Positions 1 through 5,457 of a stretch of DNA of 15,846 nucleotides are shown here, one piece after another; positions within the stretch are counted from its first letter, which is position 1, and each line of letters begins with the position of its first letter. The notes beneath the pieces are model-generated. The model saw nothing but the letters and a program-made list of their open reading frames with translations, was not told the origin of the DNA and did no database searches. The position numbers and the translations under genes are program-made. The stretch is taken from assembly GCA_934167135.1 (NCBI GenBank), contig CAKPKI010000033.1:1-15846 (forward strand), in the 5' to 3' direction. This stretch comes from an uncultured Clostridia bacterium. Lineage in GTDB: Bacteria; Bacillota; Clostridia; TANB77; CAG-508.

Positions 1-1020
1 CTTCAAATGCATTCAAACCATAGAGAAGACATAGATAAAGTATATGCAGGTGATATCGCAGCTGCAGTAGGATTAAAAGAGGTTACAACAGGAAATACTT
101 TATGTGATCCTAACCATCCAATAATTCTAGAATCAATGGAATTCCCAGAACCAGTTATAGATATAGCTATTGAGCCAAAAGATAAAGCTGCTCAAGAAAA
201 AATGGGAATCGCATTAACTAAATTAGCAGAAGAAGATCCAACATTTAAAGCATATACAAATCAAGAAACAGGTCAAACAATCATCGCAGGTATGGGTGAG
301 TTACACTTAGACATAATTGTAGATAGATTAAAAAGAGAATTCAAAGTAGAATGTAATGTAGGTAAACCACAAGTTGCTTACAAAGAAACAATCAGAAATA
401 AAGTAAAAGTTCAAGGTAAATTTATTCGTCAATCTGGTGGTAAAGGACAATACGGTGATGTATGGTTTGAAATGGAACCACTAGAACCAGGAAAAGGAAT
501 TGAATTCGAAAGCAAAATCGTTGGAGGAGCAGTTCCAAAAGAATATATCAAACCAATTGAACAAGGAATGAGAGAAGCTGCTGAAAGCGGTATCTTAGCT
601 GGATATCCAGTAATCGACTTCAAAGTATCATTAGTTGATGGTTCTTACCATGAAGTTGACTCATCAGAAATGGCATTCAAGATTGCTGCATCTATGGCAT
701 TCAAAGAAGGATGTAAACAAGCTAAATCAGTTATCTTAGAGCCAATTATGAAAGTTGAAATAACAGTTCCAGAAGAATATATGGGAGATGTTATAGGAGA
801 TGTAAACTCTAGACGTGGTAGAATGGAAGGTATGGATGCAAATGATGGAATGCAAGAAATACATGCATTTATTCCATTATCTGAAATGTTCGGATATGCA
901 ACAGACTTACGTTCAAAAACACAAGGTAGAGGTTCATACTCTATGGAACCATCTCATTATGAAGAAGTTCCAAAATCAGTACTTGAAACAATTGTTGCTT
1001 CAAGAAAAAAAGCTGAATAG
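1..1020 (+). CDS. fusA: Elongation factor G, C-terminal half (5' end outside window)
   Basis: EF-G is the cytoplasmic GTPase that drives ribosomal translocation. The reading frame is open from base 1 (Leu-Gln-Met-His-Ser-Asn), so the ATG at 7 is internal and the gene begins upstream. What remains is the end of domain II (AGDIAAAVGLK, then TGNTLCDP), domain III with GMGELHLDI, domain IV with the conserved stretch from SGGKGQYGDV to VDGSYHEVDSSE, and domain V ending in the Met-Phe-Gly-Tyr-Ala-Thr-Asp-Leu-Arg and Gly-Arg-Gly-Ser-Tyr segments. These are diagnostic for bacterial EF-G. It lies 121 bases upstream of tuf in the usual str-operon order. About half of a protein of roughly 690 residues is present. 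The G domain is missing only because of the window edge; there is no sign of decay. Confidence 0.97.
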   Translation, partial: LQMHSNHREDIDKVYAGDIAAAVGLKEVTTGNTLCDPNHPIILESMEFPEPVIDIAIEPKDKAAQEKMGIALTKLAEEDPTFKAYTNQETGQTIIAGMGELHLDIIVDRLKREFKVECNVGKPQVAYKETIRNKVKVQGKFIRQSGGKGQYGDVWFEMEPLEPGKGIEFESKIVGGAVPKEYIKPIEQGMREAAESGILAGYPVIDFKVSLVDGSYHEVDSSEMAFKIAASMAFKEGCKQAKSVILEPIMKVEITVPEEYMGDVIGDVNSRRGRMEGMDANDGMQEIHAFIPLSEMFGYATDLRSKTQGRGSYSMEPSHYEEVPKSVLETIVASRKKAE

Positions 1021-1040
1021 AAATAAAATAGATAAATGAC

Positions 1041-1069
1041 TTGCATTTTAATAAAATATGTTATAAAAT
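1041..1069 (+). promoter_or_regulatory. Candidate tuf promoter in the fusA-tuf gap
   Basis: The 121-base gap between fusA and tuf holds TTGCAT (1041-1046), 17 bases, then TAAAAT (1064-1069). The -10 box matches consensus at 5 of 6 positions, the -35 at only 3 of 6. Separate tuf promoters inside str operons are known, but AT-rich DNA yields such matches easily. The tuf ribosome-binding site AAGGAGG lies just before the ATG at 1142. Confidence 0.3.
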
Positions 1070-1141
1070 ACAAGTGCATAATAAAAATACGTTATTAAAT
1101 TGAATTAATAATAAAATTTTAAATTTTAAGGAGGAATAAAA

Positions 1142-2344
1142 ATGGCAAAAGCAAAATTTGAAAGAACAAAGCCACACGTTAACATCGGTACAATCGGACA
1201 CGTTGACCATGGAAAAACAACAACAACTGCTGCTATCACAAAATATTTATCATTATTAGGAAAAGCTAAATTCGAAGCTTATGATCAAATAGATGGAGCA
1301 CCAGAAGAAAAAGCAAGAGGAATTACAATCAATACTGCTCACGTAGAATATGAAACAGACAACAGACACTATGCACATGTTGACTGCCCAGGACACGCTG
1401 ACTATGTTAAAAACATGATCACAGGTGCAGCTCAAATGGATGGTGCAATATTAGTTGTATCAGCAGCTGATGGACCAATGCCACAAACAAGAGAACACAT
1501 CTTATTAGCTAGACAAGTAGGTGTTAAATACATCGTTGTTTACTTAAATAAATGTGATATGGTTGATGATCCAGAATTATTAGAATTAGTTGAAATGGAA
1601 GTTAGAGACCTATTAACAGAATATGGTTTCCCAGGAGATGATATTCCAATTATAAAAGGATCTTCATTAAAAGTATTAGAAAGTACATCAACAGACCCTA
1701 ACGATGAAGTATATGCTCCAATGAAAGAATTAATGGATGCTGTTGATAGTTATATACCAACACCAGAAAGACCAGTAGATCAACCATTCTTAATGCCAGT
1801 TGAAGATGTATTCACAATTACAGGACGTGGAACAGTTGCAACAGGTAGAGTAGAAAGAGGAATTGTTAAAGTTTCTGATGAAGTTGAAATCATCGGTCTA
1901 TCAACAGAAAGAAGAAAAACTGTTGTTACAGGTGTAGAAATGTTCAGAAAATTATTAGATCAAGCTGAAGCTGGTGATAATATAGGAACATTATTAAGAG
2001 GTATTGATAGAAAAGACATCGAAAGAGGTCAAGTACTATGTAAACCAGGAACAATTCATCCACATACAAAATTCACATCAGAAGTATATGTATTAACTAA
2101 AGATGAAGGTGGAAGACATACTCCATTCTTCAACGGATACAGACCACAATTCTATTTCAGAACAACAGATGTAACAGGTGTTATTGAATTACCTGCTGGA
2201 ACAGAAATGGTTATGCCTGGTGATAATGTATCAATGACAATTGAATTAATTACACCTATCGCTATCGAAAAAGGATTAAGATTCGCTATTCGTGAAGGTG
2301 GTAGAACAGTTGGTTCAGGTGTTGTTGCTGATATCATAGAGTAA
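1142..2344 (+). CDS. tuf: Elongation factor Tu, complete
   Basis: EF-Tu carries aminoacyl-tRNA to the ribosomal A site in a GTP-dependent cycle. The protein is 400 residues, the usual bacterial length. The GTPase motifs are intact: G1 GHVDHGKT (19-26), effector-loop ARGIT (58-62), DCPGH (81-85), NKCD (136-139) and GSSLK in the fifth motif. Domains 2 and 3 are complete, including ITGRGTVATGRVERG and the C-terminal REGGRTVGSGVV. The start is preceded by AAGGAGG with normal spacing. It follows fusA and is closed by a strong terminator. Prophage DNA begins immediately after, so the tuf coding sequence was left whole by the integration. Codon use is biased and uniform, as expected for a highly expressed host gene. 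Confidence 0.99.
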   Translation: MAKAKFERTKPHVNIGTIGHVDHGKTTTTAAITKYLSLLGKAKFEAYDQIDGAPEEKARGITINTAHVEYETDNRHYAHVDCPGHADYVKNMITGAAQMDGAILVVSAADGPMPQTREHILLARQVGVKYIVVYLNKCDMVDDPELLELVEMEVRDLLTEYGFPGDDIPIIKGSSLKVLESTSTDPNDEVYAPMKELMDAVDSYIPTPERPVDQPFLMPVEDVFTITGRGTVATGRVERGIVKVSDEVEIIGLSTERRKTVVTGVEMFRKLLDQAEAGDNIGTLLRGIDRKDIERGQVLCKPGTIHPHTKFTSEVYVLTKDEGGRHTPFFNGYRPQFYFRTTDVTGVIELPAGTEMVMPGDNVSMTIELITPIAIEKGLRFAIREGGRTVGSGVVADIIE

Positions 2345-2354
2345 TAAAAGCAGT

Positions 2355-2397
2355 AATAGCAAGGGTTACAGAGATTTGTAGCACCTTGCTATTTTTG
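2355..2397 (+). terminator. Intrinsic terminator after tuf
   Basis: A perfect 10-bp stem, AATAGCAAGG (2355-2364) with CCTTGCTATT (2384-2393), is followed by a T-rich tract from 2392 on. The 19-base loop can fold further, with TACA pairing to TGTA. It ends tuf transcription and shields the convergent integrase. Whether it is host or phage DNA cannot be decided without the attR side or an uninfected relative. Confidence 0.85.
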
Positions 2398-2400
2398 TTT

Positions 2401-2420
2401 TTTCCCACTAATTTCCCACT
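2401..2420. repeat. Paired TTTCCCACT direct repeats at the integrase stop codon
   Basis: TTTCCCACT occurs at 2401-2409 and again at 2412-2420, an 11-base period of about one helical turn. The second copy overlaps the last integrase codons (Val-Gly-Asn-stop on the minus strand). Short phased repeats beside int are typical arm-type binding sites for the N-terminal domain of Tn916/lambda-class integrases. Whether they are arm sites or part of the att core is inference. Confidence 0.55.
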
Positions 2421-3559
2421 TTAGTTTTGAATAAATAGTTTAATTTGTTTACAGATGTATCTTTGGTTTTTGGTAAAACTGCAAGATACATTTCAGTTGA
2501 TGAAATTTTTTTATGTCTTAATAACTTCATAATTGTATATAAATCCACACCATTTAATAATAACATTACAGCAAAAGTATGTCTTAAATCATGAAATACT
2601 CTATATACAAATCCATCATTTTCTTTCATTAGATTTTCTATTATTTTCTTAAATACTTTTTGCAAATCCTTTTTATCTATTTGATGCCCATTAGCAGTAA
2701 ATACATATTCGGATGTTCTAGGAAGATTAATTAATAAATTATAGATAAAATCTGACATAGGTATAATATCAATACTACTTTCAGTTTTTGGTGTGCCATC
2801 TTTGGTTTTATACCCAGTTTTTTGTCCTTCTTCGTTAAATACTGCGACACGAGTAGTATTATTTTTTACATAGATTTCTTTATTATCAAAATTAAGATTA
2901 ATCCATTTCAAACCTACAATTTCGCCTTCTCTCAGTCCAGTACCAAGAGCAAAGTCCACCACCTTTTCGTATTTGTTTCCAATAAATGCTTTTCTTAATA
3001 ATTCTATTTCATCATCTTTGAAGTATTTAAAAGGTAGTTTTTGCTTTTCTATAATAGAATCAACATCCATATCTTTATCCCTAGGAATTTTTACTAATCC
3101 TTTGTTACATGGGTTTTTTCCAATAAAACCTTCTTTTTCACAATATCCATAAAATTGCCTCAACAATTTATGAACATCTTCAATAGTCTCTGAGGATCTT
3201 TCTTTTTTGAAAAGTGAATTATAGAAATCCTGAACAACAATACTAGATATACTTTTTATAGGTATATCAGAAAACTCAAATGGTTTTATATGATTTCTGT
3301 AAGTGCTTTCATAAGATTCTAAAGAAGAATCTTTTAAATCATGTGTTTTAATGGAGAAAAGCCATTTATGTAATAAAATTTTTGTAGTTACATCTTTTGT
3401 TTGTATTACACCTATTTCAGCTTCTTTTTTTCTTTCGTAATATTGTTCTTCTGCATCAGATTTGTTTTTTCCATAAAAGTCTTCATATTTTCCATTTATT
3501 TTTCTATGAATCCTAAAATAAGGAACACCATTTTTGACGCAGTTAGTTTTTACTGCCAT
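2408..3559 (-). CDS. int: Tyrosine site-specific integrase
   Basis: This phage integrase recombines attP with attB, here next to tuf. It has 383 residues, normal for the Tn916/lambda-like class. The N-terminus (about 1-55) resembles an arm-type DNA-binding domain. Residues 60-145 form the SAM-like core-binding domain, and the rest is catalytic. The active-site set is complete: Arg210 in GTGLREGE, a lysine in the KTESSIDI strand (about 258), His323-x-x-Arg326 in HDLRH, His349 in LRHKK and nucleophile Tyr358 in STEMYLAV. ATG at 3559 is preceded on the minus strand by GGAGG. It converges on tuf and sits at the prophage edge. It looks functional. The excision partner is probably the HTH gene at 5004. 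Confidence 0.96.
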   Translation of the reverse strand: MAVKTNCVKNGVPYFRIHRKINGKYEDFYGKNKSDAEEQYYERKKEAEIGVIQTKDVTTKILLHKWLFSIKTHDLKDSSLESYESTYRNHIKPFEFSDIPIKSISSIVVQDFYNSLFKKERSSETIEDVHKLLRQFYGYCEKEGFIGKNPCNKGLVKIPRDKDMDVDSIIEKQKLPFKYFKDDEIELLRKAFIGNKYEKVVDFALGTGLREGEIVGLKWINLNFDNKEIYVKNNTTRVAVFNEEGQKTGYKTKDGTPKTESSIDIIPMSDFIYNLLINLPRTSEYVFTANGHQIDKKDLQKVFKKIIENLMKENDGFVYRVFHDLRHTFAVMLLLNGVDLYTIMKLLRHKKISSTEMYLAVLPKTKDTSVNKLNYLFKTKVGN

Positions 3560-3601
3560 GAAAATACCTCCATTTTTCTTTAATTTATTTTATATAAACA
3601 C

Positions 3602-3630
3602 TTGAAAAATGAAGGTTTTTTGTATATAAT
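3602..3630 (+). promoter_or_regulatory. Strong sigma-A-type promoter driving the predicted small RNA
   Basis: TTGAAA (3602-3607), 17 bases, then a perfect TATAAT (3625-3630). No credible coding sequence with a ribosome-binding site follows before the terminator at 3667-3711, so the product is most simply an RNA. The -10 lies in a perfect inverted repeat: TTTTTGTAT (3617-3625), three bases, then its complement (3629-3637). A regulator could bind there, and a weak minus-strand promoter for int may overlap (TTGAAA on the minus strand at 3652-3647). Confidence 0.75.
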
Positions 3631-3632
3631 AC

Positions 3633-3660
3633 AAAAAGTAATCACTTTTCAAAGTGGTTA
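3633..3660 (-). terminator. Terminator for the leftward repressor operon
   Basis: Read on the minus strand, 3660-3639 forms a stem (TAACCACTTT with AAAGTGATTA, one G-T pair) followed by CTTTTTG. It would stop transcripts from the repressor and zinc-ribbon genes before int. The same DNA on the plus strand makes hairpin 1 of the predicted small RNA. Confidence 0.5.
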
Positions 3661-3711
3661 TGCTCTGGATAATGTGTGTCGTCTCGCAAATGAAACACAT
3701 TATCCTTTTTT
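3637..3711 (+). ncRNA. Predicted ~75-nt antisense small RNA, two stem-loops
   Basis: The transcript is expected to start about seven bases after the TATAAT at 3625-3630. Hairpin 1 pairs 3639-3648 with 3651-3660 (one G-U pair). Hairpin 2 is a perfect 11-bp stem, GGATAATGTGT (3667-3677) with ACACATTATCC (3695-3705), followed by six T residues, so it works as an intrinsic terminator. Its 17-base loop starts with GTCGTCTCGC. Bases 3673-3687 (TGTGTGTCGTCTCGC) are perfectly complementary to 4972-4986 in the leader of the excisionase-like gene. A two-hairpin RNA with its recognition sequence in a loop resembles known antisense regulators such as phage P1 c4, but no family is recognised. Start, end and role are inferred. 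Confidence 0.65.
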
Positions 3712-3922
3712 ATATTTTAGTTATTTTTCCGCAATCTTGACAAACAATAACGGATTTGGTTTTACTTCCTTTTTTAGTAAGTATTGGAATTAGTAATGCA
3801 ATTCCACAAGTGCAAAGTGCCAACAAGATCCATATAATAGACATTATAATTCCTCTTTTCTTTTGTTGTTCTACAGCTTGAACTGTAACATTAGTGCTAT
3901 TACAATATTTACATTTTAACAT
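3710..3922 (-). CDS. Small zinc-ribbon membrane protein in the lysogeny operon
   Basis: This 70-residue protein has a CxxC pair at Cys4/Cys7 and another at Cys61/Cys64, on either side of a hydrophobic segment (about 25-48) that would span the membrane. The paired cysteines suggest one zinc ribbon split by the membrane segment, an arrangement resembling LITAF-like domains, though relationship is not claimed. It lies 17 bases downstream of the repressor with an AAGGGA-like ribosome-binding site, so it is probably co-transcribed and made in the lysogen. Membrane proteins at this position often act in superinfection exclusion. That role is inferred from position only. Its stop codon overlaps the U-tract of the convergent small RNA. 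Confidence 0.75.
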   Translation of the reverse strand: MLKCKYCNSTNVTVQAVEQQKKRGIIMSIIWILLALCTCGIALLIPILTKKGSKTKSVIVCQDCGKITKI

Positions 3923-3939
3923 TTATTTCACATCCCTTC

Positions 3940-4542
3940 TTATTTAAAAGCACTATTATTTTCAGCTTTAATAACTCTTCCAAGTATTTTTAATTCTTTT
4001 GTTTTTTCAACTGGGTAATATGGATTCATTGCTTGTAATTCATATTCGTTATCTATTTTTGTAACTTTTCTTATCATTATAATATCATTATTAAGTATTA
4101 AACAAGTTTGGCCTGACTCAAAGTCGAAGTTTTCTGTTATAATAGCAATATCTCCAATTCCCAATAGAGGTAACATAGAATTATCATTTATTTGTAATGC
4201 AAAAGTGTTTTGCGGTAAAGAGTCGGTTAGAGTAATTTCTTTTACAAATGATTTTTTTATTGAAGTTTCCAAATTTTCATTATATTCAGATATTAGTGGA
4301 ATACTGGAATATTCTTTATTATTTAATGAAGATGAATTTTTTTCATCTATACACATTAAATAAGAAGGGGAAACCTTAAAAAGATTAGACAAAATTTGAA
4401 TAGAAGTTCTTTTCATATTTTTTACTTCGCCTTTTTCATATTTTCTAATAGCAGCCTTTTGAACACCGATATATTTGCCTAATTCCTCTTGAGTAAGACC
4501 ATTTGCAATTCTTAATTGTTTTATTCGTTCTCCCATATTCAT
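3940..4542 (-). CDS. CI-type phage repressor (XRE HTH plus S24-like domain)
   Basis: This master repressor should bind the GTGTCTT operators and hold the early promoter off in the lysogen. From ATG at 4542 (GGAGG at 4555-4551, 8-base spacer) it has 200 residues. Reading can extend to a TTG at 4557, but that would place the ribosome-binding site inside the gene. Residues 4-60 are an XRE helix-turn-helix (GLTQEELGKYIGV, then RKYEKG). Residues 80-195 are an S24/LexA-like fold with Ser122 in DNSMLPLLGIGD. Two autocleavage features are absent: the linker has no Ala-Gly or Cys-Gly pair (IPLISEYNEN stands where it usually lies), and the catalytic lysine position appears to be Arg158 in MIRKV. The S24 fold may serve only for dimerisation, so induction may need an antirepressor or another signal. 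Confidence 0.93.
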   Translation of the reverse strand: MNMGERIKQLRIANGLTQEELGKYIGVQKAAIRKYEKGEVKNMKRTSIQILSNLFKVSPSYLMCIDEKNSSSLNNKEYSSIPLISEYNENLETSIKKSFVKEITLTDSLPQNTFALQINDNSMLPLLGIGDIAIITENFDFESGQTCLILNNDIIMIRKVTKIDNEYELQAMNPYYPVEKTKELKILGRVIKAENNSAFK

Positions 4543-4558
4543 ATTATACACCTCCAAA

Positions 4559-4565
4559 GTGTCTT
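4559..4565. promoter_or_regulatory. Operator half-site O1 (GTGTCTT)
   Basis: GTGTCTT lies between the candidate leftward -10 and the repressor ribosome-binding site, near the expected transcription start. The same heptamer recurs at 4610, 4678 and 4923. The second half-site is not recognisable here. Confidence 0.45.
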
Positions 4566-4566
4566 T

Positions 4567-4595
4567 ATATTATCATATATTTGCAAATTTTACAA
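4567..4595 (-). promoter_or_regulatory. Candidate leftward repressor promoter
   Basis: On the minus strand, TTGTAA (4595-4590), 17 bases, then TAATAT (4572-4567). GATAAT two bases upstream is an alternative -10. Half-operators at 4559-4565 and 4610-4616 flank it, so the repressor could control its own synthesis. Both boxes are only moderate matches. Confidence 0.45.
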
Positions 4596-4609
4596 GTATT
4601 TTTAAAAAA

Positions 4610-4616
4610 GTGTCTT
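4610..4616. promoter_or_regulatory. Operator half-site O2 (AAGTGTCTTAAAAA)
   Basis: GTGTCTT, with the same AAA spacer as the full sites, sits between the leftward and rightward promoters. The right half is degenerate, so it may be a weaker site filled cooperatively with O1 or O3. Confidence 0.45.
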
Positions 4617-4644
4617 AAAAATTTAAAAAATTTTCAAAAAACTA

Positions 4645-4673
4645 TTGACAATAAAAAACAAATATTATATTAT
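4645..4673 (+). promoter_or_regulatory. Rightward early promoter (PR-like)
   Basis: A perfect TTGACA (4645-4650), 17 bases, then TATTAT (4668-4673, 5 of 6). The start would be near 4680, inside operator O3, so repressor bound there would block initiation. It drives the Cro-like gene and probably the whole rightward early operon. Confidence 0.8.
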
Positions 4674-4677
4674 GTGA

Positions 4678-4694
4678 GTGTCTTAAAAAGATAC
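4678..4694. promoter_or_regulatory. Operator O3, imperfect palindrome at the early promoter start
   Basis: GTGTCTT-AAA-AAGATAC is an inverted repeat with 6 of 7 matching half-site positions. It covers the predicted start of the early promoter. It belongs to a 28-base block (4677-4704) repeated at 4922-4949 with one difference. Confidence 0.7.
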
Positions 4695-4712
4695 AGGAAA
4701 GGAGGGGCAAAA

Positions 4713-4931
4713 ATGGATATAAATAAACTAAAGTCAAAAATGGCCTTGTATGGCGACAATGGGGGAGATTTAGCAACGTATTTACAAATTTCAAGAACTA
4801 CATTATCTTCAAAAATGAATGAAACAAACGGCTCTGAATTTACACAAAATGAAATTCTAAAGATAAAAGAAAAATATTCATTAACAAGTGAAGAAGTAGA
4901 TCAAATTTTTTTTAATTCAAAAGTGTCTTAA
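4713..4931 (+). CDS. Cro-like HTH regulator, DUF739 type
   Basis: This is the first gene of the rightward operon. The product has 72 residues from ATG at 4713, placed by AAGGAGG just upstream. The open frame runs further upstream, but across the promoter and without a start signal. Residues 17-36 form a helix-turn-helix (GGDLATYLQISRTTLSSKM). The C-terminal part (FTQNEILKIKEKYSLTSEEVDQIFF) matches the DUF739/Cro-like family of Firmicute phages, which pick the same operators as the repressor. Its role would be to turn down the repressor after induction. The stop codon overlaps the second full operator, O4. The family call rests on recognition of the sequence pattern. Confidence 0.85.
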   Translation: MDINKLKSKMALYGDNGGDLATYLQISRTTLSSKMNETNGSEFTQNEILKIKEKYSLTSEEVDQIFFNSKVS

Positions 4932-4939
4932 AAAGATAC
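4923..4939. promoter_or_regulatory. Operator O4 between the Cro-like gene and the leader ORF
   Basis: The site is an exact copy of O3 (GTGTCTT-AAA-AAGATAC). With its flanks (4922-4949) it matches 27 of 28 bases of the O3 block, including the ribosome-binding sequence that follows. No clear promoter precedes it. It may act as a transcription roadblock, a looping partner of O3, or an mRNA hairpin (GUGUCUU with AAGAUAC). Confidence 0.6.
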
Positions 4940-4953
4940 AAGAAAGGAGAAAA

Positions 4954-5025
4954 ATGGAAAAAATAAAAAAAGCGAGACGACACACAAATAAGGAGGAAAT
5001 AAAATGGAGGAATGGATTAGTTTAA
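4954..5025 (+). CDS. 23-codon leader ORF overlapping the excisionase-like gene
   Basis: ATG at 4954 follows AAGGAG (4944-4949) with a short spacer. The frame reads Met-Glu-Lys-Ile-Lys-Lys-Ala-Arg-Arg-His-Thr and ends at TAA 5023-5025, inside the next gene (start 5004). The predicted peptide is short and basic. The overlap suggests translational coupling: ribosomes reading the leader would pass over the AAGGAGG of the next gene. Codons 7-11 coincide exactly with the small-RNA target 4972-4986. It may be a regulatory leader rather than a functional protein, and chance presence is possible. Confidence 0.4.
   Translation: MEKIKKARRHTNKEEIKWRNGLV
4972..4986 (+). promoter_or_regulatory. Predicted antisense-RNA target site
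   Basis: GCGAGACGACACACA is the exact reverse complement of 3673-3687, the loop and adjoining stem bases of the predicted small RNA. It ends three bases before the AAGGAGG (4990-4996) of the gene at 5004. Pairing here would stop leader translation and crowd the initiation region. The site is unusually GC-rich (9 of 15) against its surroundings. Confidence 0.6.
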
Positions 5026-5243
5026 CGGAATATATGAAACGATTTCATATAGGATACAAAGAAGTAAAAAAAATGATAGACAACAATGAACTTGAATATA
5101 AACAATCAGATGGTGGCCATTTTAGAATAAAAATTGGTGGTAATACAGTAAGCCGAGAACTATACGAAAGTGAAAAAGAAAAAAGAATACAAGCAGAAAC
5201 AAAACTCGAATTATTGAAAAAAGTTTTGATAGGAGGAAAATAA
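5004..5243 (+). CDS. Excisionase-like MerR/Xis-type HTH protein
   Basis: The 79-residue protein begins WISLTEYMKRFHIGYKEVKKMI, a winged-helix start of the MerR/excisionase kind. A GGHFRIKIGG wing follows (about 37-46), then a charged coiled-coil tail (53-76). Proteins of this form in Firmicute phages are usually annotated as excisionase-family DNA-binding proteins, which bend attachment-site DNA and direct integrase toward excision. AAGGAGG at 4990-4996 gives an ideal start. It is the first larger gene after the leader ORF and the likely target of the antisense RNA, which would prevent excision functions in the lysogen. A transcriptional regulator is the main alternative. Confidence 0.75.
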   Translation: MEEWISLTEYMKRFHIGYKEVKKMIDNNELEYKQSDGGHFRIKIGGNTVSRELYESEKEKRIQAETKLELLKKVLIGGK

Positions 5244-5245
5244 AT

Positions 5246-5455
5246 ATGAAAATTACAAATAGAAGAAAATTTATAACAAGAATATTAGATTTAATAGTTA
5301 TATTATGTACAAGTATATTAACACCTGCAGCAATCAATTATGCAGCTTTAGAAAGAGGACATCAAGCATTTGGAGGAGAATATTTAATTCCAATAATAGG
5401 ATTTATAATTGTAATGATTATTGAAGCAGTATATGAGGAAAGCAACAGGAGGTAA
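5246..5455 (+). CDS. Small two-pass membrane protein
   Basis: This 69-residue protein has a basic N-terminus (KITNRRKFITR), a first hydrophobic helix (about 13-31), a short loop with ERGHQAFGGEY, a second helix (about 46-62) and a charged tail. The basic start suggests the N-terminus stays in the cytoplasm. It starts two bases after the excisionase-like stop, with AGGAGG upstream, so it is in the same operon. I do not recognise a named family. Similar small membrane proteins occur at this place in phages of Clostridia. Its function is unknown; membrane-linked early functions such as exclusion are possible but unsupported. Confidence 0.75.
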   Translation: MKITNRRKFITRILDLIVILCTSILTPAAINYAALERGHQAFGGEYLIPIIGFIIVMIIEAVYEESNRR

Positions 5456-5457
5456 AT

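Noticed and set aside
815..1039. 74-codon ORF inside fusA in another frame
   Set aside because: Shadow of the conserved EF-G frame, with low-complexity composition and no translation signals.
3602..3793. 63-codon plus-strand ORF across the small-RNA region
   Set aside because: It starts within the -35 region of the promoter at 3602, has no ribosome-binding site, and crosses a strong terminator hairpin and the convergent zinc-ribbon gene.
4543..4557. TTG at 4557 as repressor start
   Set aside because: This would put the GGAGG at 4551-4555 inside the gene; ATG at 4542 is correctly spaced from it.
4503..4712. Upstream extension of the Cro-like reading frame
   Set aside because: It crosses the divergent promoters and operators; the ATG at 4713 has AAGGAGG and gives the normal DUF739 length.
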